64,000 nucleotides of DNA from Ensifer adhaerens (GTDB lineage Bacteria; Pseudomonadota; Alphaproteobacteria; Rhizobiales; Rhizobiaceae). The notes beneath the pieces are model-generated. The model did not search any database and had not been told where the DNA came from. It worked only from the letters and a program-made list of their open reading frames with translations. Both the position numbers and the translations under genes were made by a program. Every line of letters starts with the position of its first letter. Position 1 is the first letter of the stretch. The stretch lies in the NCBI RefSeq assembly GCF_002940685.1, contig NZ_PNFP01000011.1, positions 1 through 64,000 of the forward strand, in the 5' to 3' direction. Below, piece by piece: positions 7,492 through 17,215 of this stretch.

Positions 7492-9882
7492 CTAGAAGCC
7501 GATCTTCAACCGGCCGATGACGCTGCGTCGGTCACCCTCGTAGCAGGAGGTGGCGGGGTTGCAGGTCGTGTAGTACTTCTTGTCGAAGACGTTGGTGGCG
7601 TTGAGGGAGACGGTGGCGTTTTCGGTCACCTTGTAGCTCGCGCCGAGGTCGAAGACCGTACGGCCGTCGACGGCAAGCGTATTGGCGTTGTTGCCGAAGC
7701 TCGATCCGACGAAACGTGCGCCGCCGCCGAGCGAAAGCCCTTCGAGCGTGCCGCCGGTGACCGTGTAGTTGATCCAGGCAGAGGCCTGGTGTTCGGGCAC
7801 AAGCGCCGGGCGGCGGCCGATGTTGCCGCTGTTGTCCTTCGTGATTTCCGCATCCGTCCAGGTGTAGGAACCGGTGAAATCCCAGCCGCTGGCGATGCTG
7901 AACTTGCCCTCGAGCTCTATGCCGCGCGACTGCACTTCGCCGGTTGCGACGAACGAGCCAGTGTGGCCCGGCTGCGTGTCGGGCGTGAGCACATTGGATT
8001 TGACGATATCGAAGTAGGCGAGCGTGAACAGGCCGTCAAACGCGGTCGGTTCATACTTGACGCCGATCTCCCATTGGCGCCCTTCGGACGGGTCGAAGGT
8101 GTTGCCCTCGAAAGAGACACCCGAGTTCGGCACGAAGGATTGGGAGAAGCTGACATAGGGTGCCACGCCCCACTCGGTCAGGTAGGTCAGGCCGGCACGA
8201 CCGGAGAAATGCCCGACGTCGATCTCCGTCCTCTTCCCCGAGATCCGGTTCGAATTGTCGAGGTCCAGCCAGTCGTAGCGGCCGCCAAGGGTCGCGATCA
8301 GGCTGTCGGTCAGGCTGATCTGGTCCTGTGCATAGACGCCGATCTGCTGGTAGCGTTCCTTGTAGCTCTGGAGCGGAGTGCCGGGCGGCGTAACGGGAAC
8401 GCCATAGACCGGATTTTGCGGGTCCAGCGCCGGAGCCGGTCCGGTGTAGTGCCGCACGTCGGACCTCGACCAGGCATAGTCGAGGCCGAGGAGCAGGTCA
8501 TGGCCGATCGAACCGGTATCGAACTCGGCTTGCGCCTGGTTGTCGATCGCCAGGCCGTCGAAGCTCTCGTCGAAACGACGCGCCACGCGGGCGATCCCAC
8601 CGCCCGGGGCCGGGCCGGAAATCAGCAGGTTATCGAGCAGGAAGTTGACGTGGCCGTAGCGCAGGTTCTGTCTGACCGTCCAGGTCTCGTTCAGCCGATG
8701 TTCGAATTCGTAGCCGATCGTCTTCTGGATCTGTTCGCTTCGGTTGAAGGTCGGCTCTCCGATCAGAACGCCCGTCGGCGTATAGCGGATGGCGCTGCCG
8801 CCGCTCTTGTCCTGAAGCAGATCGCCGCTGATGGTCAGGGACGTTTCGGCATCCGGCGCGAAGGTCAGCGATGGCGCAAGCAACAGCCGGTCGTCGCCGA
8901 TATCGGTGCCGTTGCCGTAAGTGAATTGCGTGTCGCTGTTGCGGGCGACGCCGATCACCCGATAGAGCAGCGACGGATCCTCTCCGATCGGTCCGGACAG
9001 GTCGAAGGCGCCCTGCAGGCGGCTGAAGCTGCCATACTCGACCTCGACCTCGTTGCGTCGGTCCGCCGTCGGCTTCTTCGAGACGCGGTTGACGATGCCG
9101 CCCGCGTCGCTCTGCCCGTAGAGTGAGGAGGAGGGGCCGCGCAGCACCTCGACGGTTTCAAGCTGGTAGGGATCCGTGCGGAAGAAGGTATAGCCACTCG
9201 ACAGCTGCCGCAGGCCATCCTTGTAGGAACTGGTCGATTGGGCGTTGAAGCCACGCATCATGATCCAGTCGTATCCCTTCGGATCAGGCCCATAGGTCTC
9301 GATCGTCACGCCGGGCACGTAGCGGAGAATTTCAGTGACCGATTGCGCATTCTGCGCTTCGATCTGCTTGCGGCCGATGACGGAGATCGACTGCGGGATC
9401 TCGATCAACGGCGCATCGGTCTTGGTTCCCGTGCTGCTGTCGGCAACGACATAGCTGTTTTCGCCGGCCTCGCCGGTTGCGACGATGGTCTGCAGCTTGG
9501 TGGCGCCATTGGCGTCGACTTCCGTGCCGGCAGGGGTAGCCGGATCGGAGATCGTCACCGATTTCGGACCGGTGAAGCGGTAGGTGAGCCCGGTGCCCGC
9601 GAGGATCCGGGCGAGGGCCGCATCCGGCGACAGGGCGCCGCTTGCGCCGCTTGATGTTCTGCCCTTGGTGATCGCCGCGCTGTAGAGCACCTGAACGCCG
9701 CTGGTCGCGCCAAAGCGCGAAAGGGCAGTATCGAGGGAGCCACTGCCGATGGAGTAAGAAGGGTTCGGTTGCTGCGCCGCTGCCGGGGCCGTCACGCTTG
9801 CCAGCGCGAGGAATGCTGTCGTTGCCAGCATTCTCTTGATTGCAGCCTTCGCCGAGCGCTGCTGCCCAATTCCGTTCATCAT
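7492..9882 (-). CDS. TonB-dependent siderophore receptor with STN domain
   Basis: From ATG 9882 the product has 796 residues. A signal peptide ending APAAAQ is followed by an STN signalling domain (about 35-105, starting YSIGSGSLDTALSRF), then plug and 22-strand barrel typical of FhuA/FoxA receptors, ending in aromatic IGF. The STN domain indicates transmembrane signalling to the FecR/FecI pair upstream, so ferric-siderophore binding should induce the locus. The same frame stays open to 10245, but that extension overlaps fecR and lacks a signal peptide, so I start at 9882. Confidence 0.92.
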   Translation of the reverse strand: MMNGIGQQRSAKAAIKRMLATTAFLALASVTAPAAAQQPNPSYSIGSGSLDTALSRFGATSGVQVLYSAAITKGRTSSGASGALSPDAALARILAGTGLTYRFTGPKSVTISDPATPAGTEVDANGATKLQTIVATGEAGENSYVVADSSTGTKTDAPLIEIPQSISVIGRKQIEAQNAQSVTEILRYVPGVTIETYGPDPKGYDWIMMRGFNAQSTSSYKDGLRQLSSGYTFFRTDPYQLETVEVLRGPSSSLYGQSDAGGIVNRVSKKPTADRRNEVEVEYGSFSRLQGAFDLSGPIGEDPSLLYRVIGVARNSDTQFTYGNGTDIGDDRLLLAPSLTFAPDAETSLTISGDLLQDKSGGSAIRYTPTGVLIGEPTFNRSEQIQKTIGYEFEHRLNETWTVRQNLRYGHVNFLLDNLLISGPAPGGGIARVARRFDESFDGLAIDNQAQAEFDTGSIGHDLLLGLDYAWSRSDVRHYTGPAPALDPQNPVYGVPVTPPGTPLQSYKERYQQIGVYAQDQISLTDSLIATLGGRYDWLDLDNSNRISGKRTEIDVGHFSGRAGLTYLTEWGVAPYVSFSQSFVPNSGVSFEGNTFDPSEGRQWEIGVKYEPTAFDGLFTLAYFDIVKSNVLTPDTQPGHTGSFVATGEVQSRGIELEGKFSIASGWDFTGSYTWTDAEITKDNSGNIGRRPALVPEHQASAWINYTVTGGTLEGLSLGGGARFVGSSFGNNANTLAVDGRTVFDLGASYKVTENATVSLNATNVFDKKYYTTCNPATSCYEGDRRSVIGRLKIGF

Positions 9883-10003
9883 GTCCCCGAACCCTGTCTC
9901 AGATCGCCACGCCAATTGCGTGCCTTCGATGACAAGAACGACTCCGCTTCGCGGGACCGAAATGATTTTCCAGATTTTTTTAGTGCCGTTGCGGCGTGCG
10001 GGT

Positions 10004-10948
10004 TCAGTAGAGCAGCACGACGCCGCCGCCGACCGGGCGCGCGGAGAGCTGCAGCGTCGCTTCGAGATGGGCCAGGATTTCGTCGGGCCGATCGAGGTGA
10101 AACACGCCGGAAACGCGTCGGGCGCCGAGATGGTTGCGGGCGATGACGACACGCCCCTTGCGGTGGCGGTTGATGTCGAGCACGACGTCGTTGAGCGACC
10201 GATCGCGGAAGACCAGAAGCCCGCGCCTCCAGGCTGCCATTTCATCGGGGCTTCCGGGGGAGATCGCGCCGAGGCCTTGGCCCGAATAGAATACGCTGTC
10301 GCCGGCCGAGAGCCGGGCTTCGTTGACGCACGCTACCTTGATCTTGCCTTCAAGACATTCGACTTCGACGTCGCCAGCGCCATGGCGAACGGCGAAGGTG
10401 GTGCCGAGCGCCACCGTCCGCCCCTGCGCGGCTGCGACAGCAAACGGGCGCGACGGGTCATGCGCAACGGTGAAGAGAGCTGCCCCTTCGTGAAGGGTTG
10501 CCGACCGGGCATTGGCGGAAAAGGCGACGGAAAGGCTCGATCCCCCGTCGAGGTCGACCGTGGATCCGTCTTCGAGTTTGACCTGGCGTTGCTGGCCCCT
10601 TGCGGTCGCGTAGTCCGCGAGCACCGCGTTCATCGACGGAAGCAGGCCGAGATAGGAGGCAAACGAGGCGCCGGCGGCGACGGAAGCGCCGGCCGCGGTG
10701 GCACCGAGAAAGCGGCGGCGAGAGATTGCCGAGTGTGACCGGGCCTGACCAGCGTGAAGCGCCGGGCCGCTGATCTTCCAGAGGCGGACCGCTTCGCGAT
10801 AGGCGTCTTCATGGGCTGCGCATTCGGCACGCCAGAGCGCCAGGCGCGCGGCATCTTCCTCGGTGGCGGTGCCGGACGTGATGCGCACGACCCACGCGAT
10901 CGCCTCGCGCTTCAGTCTTTCCGCTTCTTGCGAATCCTCAATGTGCAT
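10004..10948 (-). CDS. fecR: FecR-type anti-sigma factor / signal transducer
   Basis: This 314-residue protein has a cytoplasmic N-terminal FecR region (LALWRAECAAHEDAYREAVRLW), a membrane segment near residue 90 preceded by SRRRFLGATAAG, and a periplasmic FecR domain including VALGTTFAVRHG. It should relay receptor occupancy to FecI. It lies 66 bp after fecI and about 120 bp before the receptor gene. Confidence 0.92.
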   Translation of the reverse strand: MHIEDSQEAERLKREAIAWVVRITSGTATEEDAARLALWRAECAAHEDAYREAVRLWKISGPALHAGQARSHSAISRRRFLGATAAGASVAAGASFASYLGLLPSMNAVLADYATARGQQRQVKLEDGSTVDLDGGSSLSVAFSANARSATLHEGAALFTVAHDPSRPFAVAAAQGRTVALGTTFAVRHGAGDVEVECLEGKIKVACVNEARLSAGDSVFYSGQGLGAISPGSPDEMAAWRRGLLVFRDRSLNDVVLDINRHRKGRVVIARNHLGARRVSGVFHLDRPDEILAHLEATLQLSARPVGGGVVLLY

Positions 10949-11014
10949 GGATCAGGCTTCCGGTGACGCCGACATATAGGACAATAAACGATTGAAGACG
11001 TCTAAGACCGAAAT

Positions 11015-11545
11015 TCACCGTCTATTTTTGTCGGTAGCCGGTCCGATTTCGCTCAACCTGCGGGAGCAGTATTCGATTGCCGCGCGAATTTCCAGCTCCA
11101 CCGTGCGCGTGGAAACGCCATGCGCGTCGGCGATTTCGCGATGCGGCTTCTCGTCCAGCCGGGCCGCGACCAGGATTGCCCGACGACGCTCCGGCAGCTC
11201 CGCAAGGATCTCGGCCAACCGCAGAAGTTCGCTTCTGGCGTTGTGCGCCTGCTCGGGACCGGGCTTCTCGTCCGGCAGCGCCAGCAGCTCCTCGATCTCC
11301 AGCGACGTCAGCCGCCGGCGTGCGGACGCGCGGCTGTGGTCGATCGCAAGATTGCGCACGATGCGGCGCAGATAGGGGACGGGTGCTTTCAATGCGGCGG
11401 CACCATTGCGCGAAAAGCGGATCCAGGCCTCCTGCGCCAGGTCCTCGCCATCTTCGGCCGAGCCGGCGCGCGACGACAGGTAGCGTGAAAGACCCGCACG
11501 CTCGCGCATGAAGATCAAAGCCAGCTTGTCATCACGGCTTTTCAT
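11015..11545 (-). CDS. fecI: ECF sigma factor, FecI type
   Basis: The 176-residue protein has sigma region 2 (EDLAQEAWIRFSRNG, then PYLRRIVRNLAIDHSRA) and region 4 (LPERRRAILVAARLDEKPHREIADAHGVSTRTVE). No other sigma domains are present, as in ECF factors. It should direct transcription of the receptor operon when FecR signals. The frame extends to a GTG at 11611, but MKSRDDK at 11545 has the better upstream purine tract. It is first in the iron locus. Confidence 0.9.
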   Translation of the reverse strand: MKSRDDKLALIFMRERAGLSRYLSSRAGSAEDGEDLAQEAWIRFSRNGAAALKAPVPYLRRIVRNLAIDHSRASARRRLTSLEIEELLALPDEKPGPEQAHNARSELLRLAEILAELPERRRAILVAARLDEKPHREIADAHGVSTRTVELEIRAAIEYCSRRLSEIGPATDKNRR

Positions 11546-11923
11546 CGGATTGAAGTCGCCCCTGCCATCCCCGCGCCGGTATCCGACGCCGGGCAAGGGA
11601 TAGCGGGCCACAAAGCCAAGCGCAATAGTGGAGTTTAAATCTCATGTTATTGATTCACGCGGGAGCAGGGATTGCGGCGCGCGGCCATCTGACGTAAATA
11701 TTGCGCGTCGCGAAAAGCGGCCGCTTCCCTTGATCCGCTCAGTGGCGGAGTAAACAGGTGGACGAATTGGCGTCCAGGCGGTCGAGCACATGCCATCTTC
11801 GCCTATTTGGGCGCGGATCGGCCAGCGTCTCCCAGAAACCAGATATCTGACACTTCGTCAGCCCCTGCTCGCGAGCCATTGGCGCCTGGCGGTGCCGCAC
11901 GCTCGCGTCTACCGGAGCGTGCC
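11546..11923. other. Divergent intergenic region, fecI and MFS promoters
   Basis: The gap contains an AT-rich patch around 11630-11660, which probably holds the fecI promoter, and a short inverted repeat CTGAC-n5-GTCAG near 11848. I see no gene and no iron-regulator site I would defend. Confidence 0.4.
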
Positions 11924-13126
11924 ATGACCACACCCTTCACCATGAACAGACCACTTATCGTCATTTTTGCCGCCATTATTCTCGATGCCGTCGGCATCGG
12001 GTTGATCTTTCCCATCCTGCCGTCGCTGCTGAAGGAGGTCACGCAGACGCAGGATGTCGCGCCGCTGATTGGCACGATGACCGCCCTCTATGCGGTGATG
12101 CAGTTCCTGTTTGCACCGGTGCTCGGCGCACTCAGCGACCGCCTCGGCCGACGGCCCGTCTTGCTGCTTTCTCTTGGCGGAGCCGCCGTCAACTACCTGT
12201 TTCTGGCCTTTGCCTCCAACCTCTGGATGCTTCTTGCGGGTCGCGCGGTCGCCGGCCTGACGAGCGCCAATCTGGCCGTCGCGACCGCCTACATCACCGA
12301 CATCTCGCCCGAGGATAAGCGCGCGCGCCGCTTCGGCCTGTTCAACGCCATGTTCGGCATCGGCTTCATCGTCGGTCCCGTGCTCGGGGGCGTGCTTGGC
12401 GATCATGGCCTGCGGCTGCCTTTCATCGCGGCCGCCGTTCTGAACGCCTGCAATCTGCTGCTGGCGTTCTTCGTCCTGCCGGAACCACGCGTTCCCGGCG
12501 AAAAGAGGATCGACCTGGCTGCGCTCAATCCGCTCCGCCCGCTCGGTTGGGCCTTCTCCTCGAAGGGCTTGATGCCGATCGTCGTTTTGTTCATCACCTT
12601 CAGCGCGACCGGGGAGGCCTACAGCACCTGCTGGGCGCTGTGGGGCAGCGACGCCTTTCACTGGAACGGGTTCTGGATCGGTCTTTCGCTCGGCGCCTTC
12701 GGCGTTTGCCAGGCCCTTGCCCAGGCCTTCCTTCCCGGCCCGGCGGTCAAAAGGCTCGGCGAGCGTGCGACGATCCTGACCGGCGTCGCCGGCGCGTGCA
12801 TCGGATTGGTCGTCATGGCATTTGCGACGGAAGGCTGGATGATCTTCGCCATCATGCCGGTTTTCGTTCTTGGTGGCATTGGCGCGCCGGCCTTGCAGTC
12901 GCTGGCGACCCGGCAGGTCGATGAGACCCAGCAAGGCCAGTTTCAGGGCGTGCTGGCCTCGGCGGTGAGCCTGGCATCGATCGCCAGCCCGCTCGCGTTT
13001 TCGAGCTTCTATTTCGTCTTCAGGCAGGAATGGCCAGGCGCTATCTGGCTGTCGGTCGTCGCCGTCTATCTGGTCGCGGTGCCGCTCGTTCTCGGCCTGC
13101 GATTTGAGCGGCCGGCCGCGAACTAA
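11924..13126 (+). CDS. MFS transporter, TetA-like
   Basis: This 400-residue, 12-helix transporter resembles the TetA/multidrug branch. The N-terminus LDAVGIGLIFPILPSLLKEV is family-like, and motif A is GALSDRLGRRPVLL between helices 2 and 3. It probably exports a drug or metabolite by proton antiport; resistance to tetracycline cannot be inferred. CCGGAG precedes the ATG at 11924. No TetR-like regulator is adjacent. A hairpin over the convergent gene ends (13131-13170) may stop transcription. Confidence 0.85.
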   Translation: MTTPFTMNRPLIVIFAAIILDAVGIGLIFPILPSLLKEVTQTQDVAPLIGTMTALYAVMQFLFAPVLGALSDRLGRRPVLLLSLGGAAVNYLFLAFASNLWMLLAGRAVAGLTSANLAVATAYITDISPEDKRARRFGLFNAMFGIGFIVGPVLGGVLGDHGLRLPFIAAAVLNACNLLLAFFVLPEPRVPGEKRIDLAALNPLRPLGWAFSSKGLMPIVVLFITFSATGEAYSTCWALWGSDAFHWNGFWIGLSLGAFGVCQALAQAFLPGPAVKRLGERATILTGVAGACIGLVVMAFATEGWMIFAIMPVFVLGGIGAPALQSLATRQVDETQQGQFQGVLASAVSLASIASPLAFSSFYFVFRQEWPGAIWLSVVAVYLVAVPLVLGLRFERPAAN

Positions 13127-13130
13127 GCCA

Positions 13131-13170
13131 GCATCAGGCCGCTGGCCGCGCGCCGCCGGCGGCCTGATGC
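13131..13170. terminator. Hairpin at convergent gene ends
   Basis: GCATCAGGCCGC (13131-13142) pairs perfectly with GCGGCCTGATGC (13159-13170). It sits across the end of the sulfotransferase gene and just after the MFS stop. No T run follows, so terminator activity is uncertain. Confidence 0.45.
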
Positions 13171-13979
13171 AGCCAGCCCGAAAGGTCCTGCTTCAAAAGC
13201 GCGCCCAGCCTTTCGGTTTCCGGCGCGTAGAATTCGATCATCCGGTTGCGCAGGTCCGTCGACAGCGGCACGTAGTCGAGTTCGCGGGCGACCAAGGAGC
13301 GCAGGCCCTTGACGATGGGATTGCCGCGGAACGGTGCGGCGATGGGCTTCAACGGCTGAAGAAGCTTGCGCAGGGTCGGCGGCACCACCGGCACGGTCTT
13401 GTCCTTGACCTTGTTGACCACCGGCTTCAGCGGTGAGGGCAGTTGCAGGAAGTCTCTGACCGCATCGAGATGCGCCTGCGGGTTCTGGCGCATGTGCTCA
13501 TAGAGCAGAACCTGCAGGTTCTCGGCCGGAAACAGATCGAGATAGGCTTCGAGTTGGCTACAGTAGAGCCCGCCGACCAGGAAACGACCGCCTTTGGCCA
13601 GGCGCGGATCGAGATATCTGGTGATGTCGGTGCCGACTTCCCCGCGGCGATAAAGCATGCAGTAGTCGGAATAGGCGCGGTCGACCGGATTTCGAAGCTG
13701 CGCGATCAGCCGCGCCCGCGGCAACGCCTTCTTGATGCGGGCGGCCGCTTCCGGCGCGTCGAGGTAGGAATTGGATTTTTCGCCGACGATGGTCTGTTCG
13801 GCCTTCGGTGCGAACTGCTCCAGATACCAGCCGTCGCCTTTTTCGAAGTTGCGGCTGAAGAAGTGAAGTTCGGGGTCCGGCATATAGACGGAAGGGTTCT
13901 GCTGCAACGACTGCTGCAGCCATGTGGTCGCGCTCTTGGCGGCGCCGATGATCAGGAAATCGATATCGGGGAACTTCAC
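13134..13979 (-). CDS. PAPS-dependent sulfotransferase
   Basis: The 281-residue protein opens with the 5'-phosphosulfate loop FLIIGAAKSATTWLQQ and has the 3'-phosphate-binding RNPVDRAYSDY, the two hallmarks of cytosolic/Golgi-type carbohydrate sulfotransferases. It should transfer sulfate from PAPS to a sugar. The GTG at 13979 follows AGGAAAGGAAG; longer ATG-started frames run into the upstream glycosyltransferase. A PAPS-forming cysDNC set lies about 16 kb away in the same polysaccharide region, so a sulfated glycan is likely. The acceptor is unknown. Confidence 0.88.
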   Translation of the reverse strand: MKFPDIDFLIIGAAKSATTWLQQSLQQNPSVYMPDPELHFFSRNFEKGDGWYLEQFAPKAEQTIVGEKSNSYLDAPEAAARIKKALPRARLIAQLRNPVDRAYSDYCMLYRRGEVGTDITRYLDPRLAKGGRFLVGGLYCSQLEAYLDLFPAENLQVLLYEHMRQNPQAHLDAVRDFLQLPSPLKPVVNKVKDKTVPVVPPTLRKLLQPLKPIAAPFRGNPIVKGLRSLVARELDYVPLSTDLRNRMIEFYAPETERLGALLKQDLSGWLHQAAGGARPAA

Positions 13980-13998
13980 GCTGTGCTTCCTTTCCTGG

Positions 13999-15201
13999 TC
14001 AGTCCACGCAATCTTGCTCGTTGCCTGGCGCCTCTCTTCCGAGAATACGTTGATAGATGCTGACGATGCCGTCGACATGCGGCTTGATGCCGTAGGCCGC
14101 CAACGCCGAAACTCGAGCTCGCTCCCCAATGCGCTGCCATTCGCTTTGGTCTTTGAGCAGGAGCTCCATGGGAGCGACAAAGGCTTGAGGACTTTCCGGT
14201 TCGACGAGGAATCCGGTCACCTCATTCTCTATCGCTTCCGGATTGCCGCCGTGGTTCGTCGCGATGACAGGGGTCCCGTGCATCATCGCTTCTATGAGGG
14301 TCCGCCCGAATGGTTCGTCTAGGGCCGGAACAAGCAGGATATCGACCCCGGCCATGCAGGGCGCCACGGGCTGCCGGAATCCCATGAGGCGGATCTTGTC
14401 GGTGATGCCCAATGTGCGAGCGAGTTCGATAGCCTCAAGGTCCAGTCTCGACCCCGTTTGATCCGGCGCTCCGAATAGGAGGCCGGCGATCGGAAAGTCG
14501 GGGTTGTTGCGATGGAAGGCGTGTACGGCTTCGACAAAGCGAAGAGGCTTCTTGCGCTCGGTGAAAGTGCCGAAATATCCCACGAGGCGTGTTTCCTCGG
14601 GCAACCCGATCTCGCGAACCAGCGCAAGCCGACATTCCTCGCGATCGAGCGTGCGCTCCGGATGCTTGAATGGGCTGTGCAGAACGGACATGCGCCCTTT
14701 GAGTGGCAGGAGTGGTTTCGCCGGCTGTGAAAAGCTGGAGACCGTTACGACGTAGGTGGCGAGAAAGGGAGCGAGTATATTGACCGCCTTACCGGTCGGA
14801 ACACCGCGGTGGTGCCATAAGAGCTTCGCACCGGCCAGCCATGTCGGAAGCGCCCAAGTGGCGTGGATAGCGCCATCGTTGGTATGCACGATGTCGATGC
14901 GATGGCGCCGGAGAAGCTTGACGATCTTCAGTATCGAAATCGAATACCGCAGAGCAGAAATGAAGCGTTTTCCAAATCCGGCGCCGTGCGGGTTCAGAAC
15001 CTCGATGTCCTCTATCGCTACGTAATCAATCTTGTTTTCGTCCAGATATCTGGAGAGAGCCTGATCGGGATGATGTACGAAAACGACCGGCTTGATGCTC
15101 TTCCTGTCAAAAGATGAGACAAGATTGAGAGCTGAGATATGACTTCCTCCGATGGAGTCTCCGGAGAATGGAAATCCAACCGCTATTTCTCTTTGAAACA
15201 C
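13999..15201 (-). CDS. Glycosyltransferase, GT4 family
   Basis: A two-lobe GT-B protein of 400 residues. The N-lobe starts [20 protein letters not shown]; the C-lobe has [20 protein letters not shown] and the nucleotide-sugar site [20 protein letters not shown], with the usual E-x7-E pattern. I start at GTG 15201, preceded by AGGAC. It ends 19 bp before the sulfotransferase start, so the two are probably co-transcribed and may act on the same glycan. Donor sugar unknown. Confidence 0.85.
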   Translation of the reverse strand: MFQREIAVGFPFSGDSIGGSHISALNLVSSFDRKSIKPVVFVHHPDQALSRYLDENKIDYVAIEDIEVLNPHGAGFGKRFISALRYSISILKIVKLLRRHRIDIVHTNDGAIHATWALPTWLAGAKLLWHHRGVPTGKAVNILAPFLATYVVTVSSFSQPAKPLLPLKGRMSVLHSPFKHPERTLDREECRLALVREIGLPEETRLVGYFGTFTERKKPLRFVEAVHAFHRNNPDFPIAGLLFGAPDQTGSRLDLEAIELARTLGITDKIRLMGFRQPVAPCMAGVDILLVPALDEPFGRTLIEAMMHGTPVIATNHGGNPEAIENEVTGFLVEPESPQAFVAPMELLLKDQSEWQRIGERARVSALAAYGIKPHVDGIVSIYQRILGREAPGNEQDCVD

Positions 15202-15460
15202 GAAAATAAGTCCTGAAAAAATATAAATATGGCGGCACTGTAGCATGTCCTGGAAATATTTCGATGGTCCTGGCTTTTTTCATGTGTAATCATTTTGGAT
15301 TATAAAAAATATTAGAATTGACGGTGAGTAATAAAGGTGAATATGTTTGTATTGATTGTTCGATAAGAGATTTTTTTGACGAACCGAGAAAATTTGGTGA
15401 AAGTCTGACGAGGATCGCAAGCTTTTGTTGCGCAGCCGGCAAAAGTTTTGGGAGAGGCGC

Positions 15461-16921
15461 ATGCCAATCACGAGTTTCATTTTGAGCCTGCGCAATCGCA
15501 CGGCGCGGAAAAACTATTCTTCAGGTTTCTGGCATTTCGTACGCGCTGCGAGGCGCATGGTCGATCCATCCCGTGGATTGCGGATGGTCGTTTTTCTCTC
15601 GAGCCTCGCGGCCGGCGCGGCTTTGGCGGAAGGGGGGCCACCTGTGGCGTTTCCGGGCGCCGAAGGGCATGGCAAGATGGCGCAGGGAGGACGTGGTGGC
15701 CGCATCATCCCTGTGACAAGCCTTGAAGACACTGGTGCTGGCACATTGCGCGCGTGCGTCGATGCGGTTGGGCCGAGAAACTGCGTGTTTCGAGTGTCAG
15801 GCGTGGTGCACCTGAAGTCCTCGCTCGTGGTCAGGGGAGGAAGTCACTCGCTTTCGATCCTGGGGCAAACGTCTCCAGGTGGCGGAATATCGCTCACGAT
15901 CAATCAGGAGAACGCTGAAAAGAAGCATACACCCCTGGTCGTACGCAAAACCCAAGACGTGATCGTCCGGCATCTGCGCATTCGGCCTGCCCTGGCCAAT
16001 GTCGTCAGGGGTGTCGATGGAGTGACGATAGAAGATAGCAAGCGCATCTACTTCGATCACAACTCCGTATCATGGGCCACGGACGAAAACATCAACACCT
16101 ATTCGAACACGACGGACGTCACCATCGCAAACTCGATATTTGCCGAAGGGCTGAACAAGCACAGTAAGTGCGCATTGCTTGGCTCTGATCCGCGGATTCC
16201 GCAGAACATCACCTTCTGGCGAAATGCCTGCATTTCCAACAACGACCGAAACCCGGACAACAACCACTATGGACGCTCCTGCATTGAGATCATAAACAAC
16301 GTGTTCTTCAATGCGCGATCCGAATGGGGTGAGGTGTTCTCACAATATCCGGGAGGCACGCCGATCTCCTTTGTCGGGAATTATTTCAAGGCGGGGCCGA
16401 GCACCCAAGAAACGACCTACGCGATCAATTGGAAGAATGTCGAAAGCGCCGGCGAGCCGCAGATCTACGAGAGCGGCAACGAGGTATGGGCGCCGCCGCC
16501 CAAATCGCTTCAGATGCTGGCGCCGGGGACCGACCAATTCGTCGTGTCCCGCCCGCCTTGCCCATTGGCGGTCGATACGCTTCTGGCAGCCGGAGAGGCC
16601 TACGATCATGTGCGCAGCCAGTCCGGGGCGTTTCCCCGCGATGAGCTCGATAGCCGCTGGATCAGCGACATGGGAGCTCAAGGCAAGGGTGGCGAAGGGC
16701 GAATGGTGGTCGCGCCGGGCGAGATCCCGGCGATAGAAGAGGCGCATGCCTATGTCGACAAGGATGGCGATGGCATGGCCGACAGCGTGGAGGAAAAATT
16801 TGGCGGCGTTGTGGGTGTGAACGATGCCTGGGAGCCGGCCTCGACGGGCGGAGGCACGCGGTTCGATCAGTTCATGGAGTGGTTGTCGCAGGAGCGGGTT
16901 GCCGGTCGCTATCCGAATTAG
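15461..16921 (+). CDS. Pectate-lyase-like secreted polysaccharide lyase
   Basis: At 486 residues, it has an unusually long N-terminus before a signal-like stretch MVVFLSSLAAGAALAEGG. The body is a right-handed beta-helix: PVAFPGAEGHGKMAQGGRGG opening, then IRPALANVVRGVDGV, FDHNSVSWATDEN and NITFWRNACISNN turns, as in PL1-type pectate lyases. It may trim or release the local polysaccharide in the periplasm or outside, or attack plant pectin. GGGAGAGG precedes the ATG at 15461. Substrate cannot be read from sequence. Confidence 0.78.
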   Translation: MPITSFILSLRNRTARKNYSSGFWHFVRAARRMVDPSRGLRMVVFLSSLAAGAALAEGGPPVAFPGAEGHGKMAQGGRGGRIIPVTSLEDTGAGTLRACVDAVGPRNCVFRVSGVVHLKSSLVVRGGSHSLSILGQTSPGGGISLTINQENAEKKHTPLVVRKTQDVIVRHLRIRPALANVVRGVDGVTIEDSKRIYFDHNSVSWATDENINTYSNTTDVTIANSIFAEGLNKHSKCALLGSDPRIPQNITFWRNACISNNDRNPDNNHYGRSCIEIINNVFFNARSEWGEVFSQYPGGTPISFVGNYFKAGPSTQETTYAINWKNVESAGEPQIYESGNEVWAPPPKSLQMLAPGTDQFVVSRPPCPLAVDTLLAAGEAYDHVRSQSGAFPRDELDSRWISDMGAQGKGGEGRMVVAPGEIPAIEEAHAYVDKDGDGMADSVEEKFGGVVGVNDAWEPASTGGGTRFDQFMEWLSQERVAGRYPN

Positions 16922-17215
16922 GCTTGGCCGCTGGCTCCGTTTCTGCAAAGTCGCCCAATCGCCGGAAGTCCTCGACAATGTTTGCCGTAGCCATGGAGGT
17001 CAGGTGTTCTGTGGTTCGCGGCAAGCAACTATTGCTCTTCCGGAGGCGGTATAATATAGTTTTCTAAATTTTAATGTTATTTCTGTGCCAGTATTTTGTC
17101 TGCGCGGTGCTGCCTGTCGCCGCGAGTTCTCTCTGTGTGTATGCCCTTCGTTCTTTGAGTTCAGACATTTCTATCAAATCACGTTTTTCTATCATATGTA
17201 TATGTTAGGGGCCTC
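16922..17215. promoter_or_regulatory. Leader/promoter region of the wzc-like gene
   Basis: No gene seen. The second half (about 17040-17215) is AT-rich and T-rich compared with flanking genes, as expected for a promoter. No terminator for the lyase gene is obvious. Confidence 0.4.

Noticed and set aside
7789-9126. Plus-strand frame of 445 residues
   Set aside because: It is a shadow of the TonB receptor.
9883-10245. N-terminal extension of the TonB receptor frame
   Set aside because: It overlaps fecR on the same strand and lacks a signal peptide; ATG 9882 begins a proper one.
11807-11923. 39-residue upstream extension of the TetA-like pump
   Set aside because: The extension is hydrophilic and unlike the family; ATG 11924 has the ribosome site.
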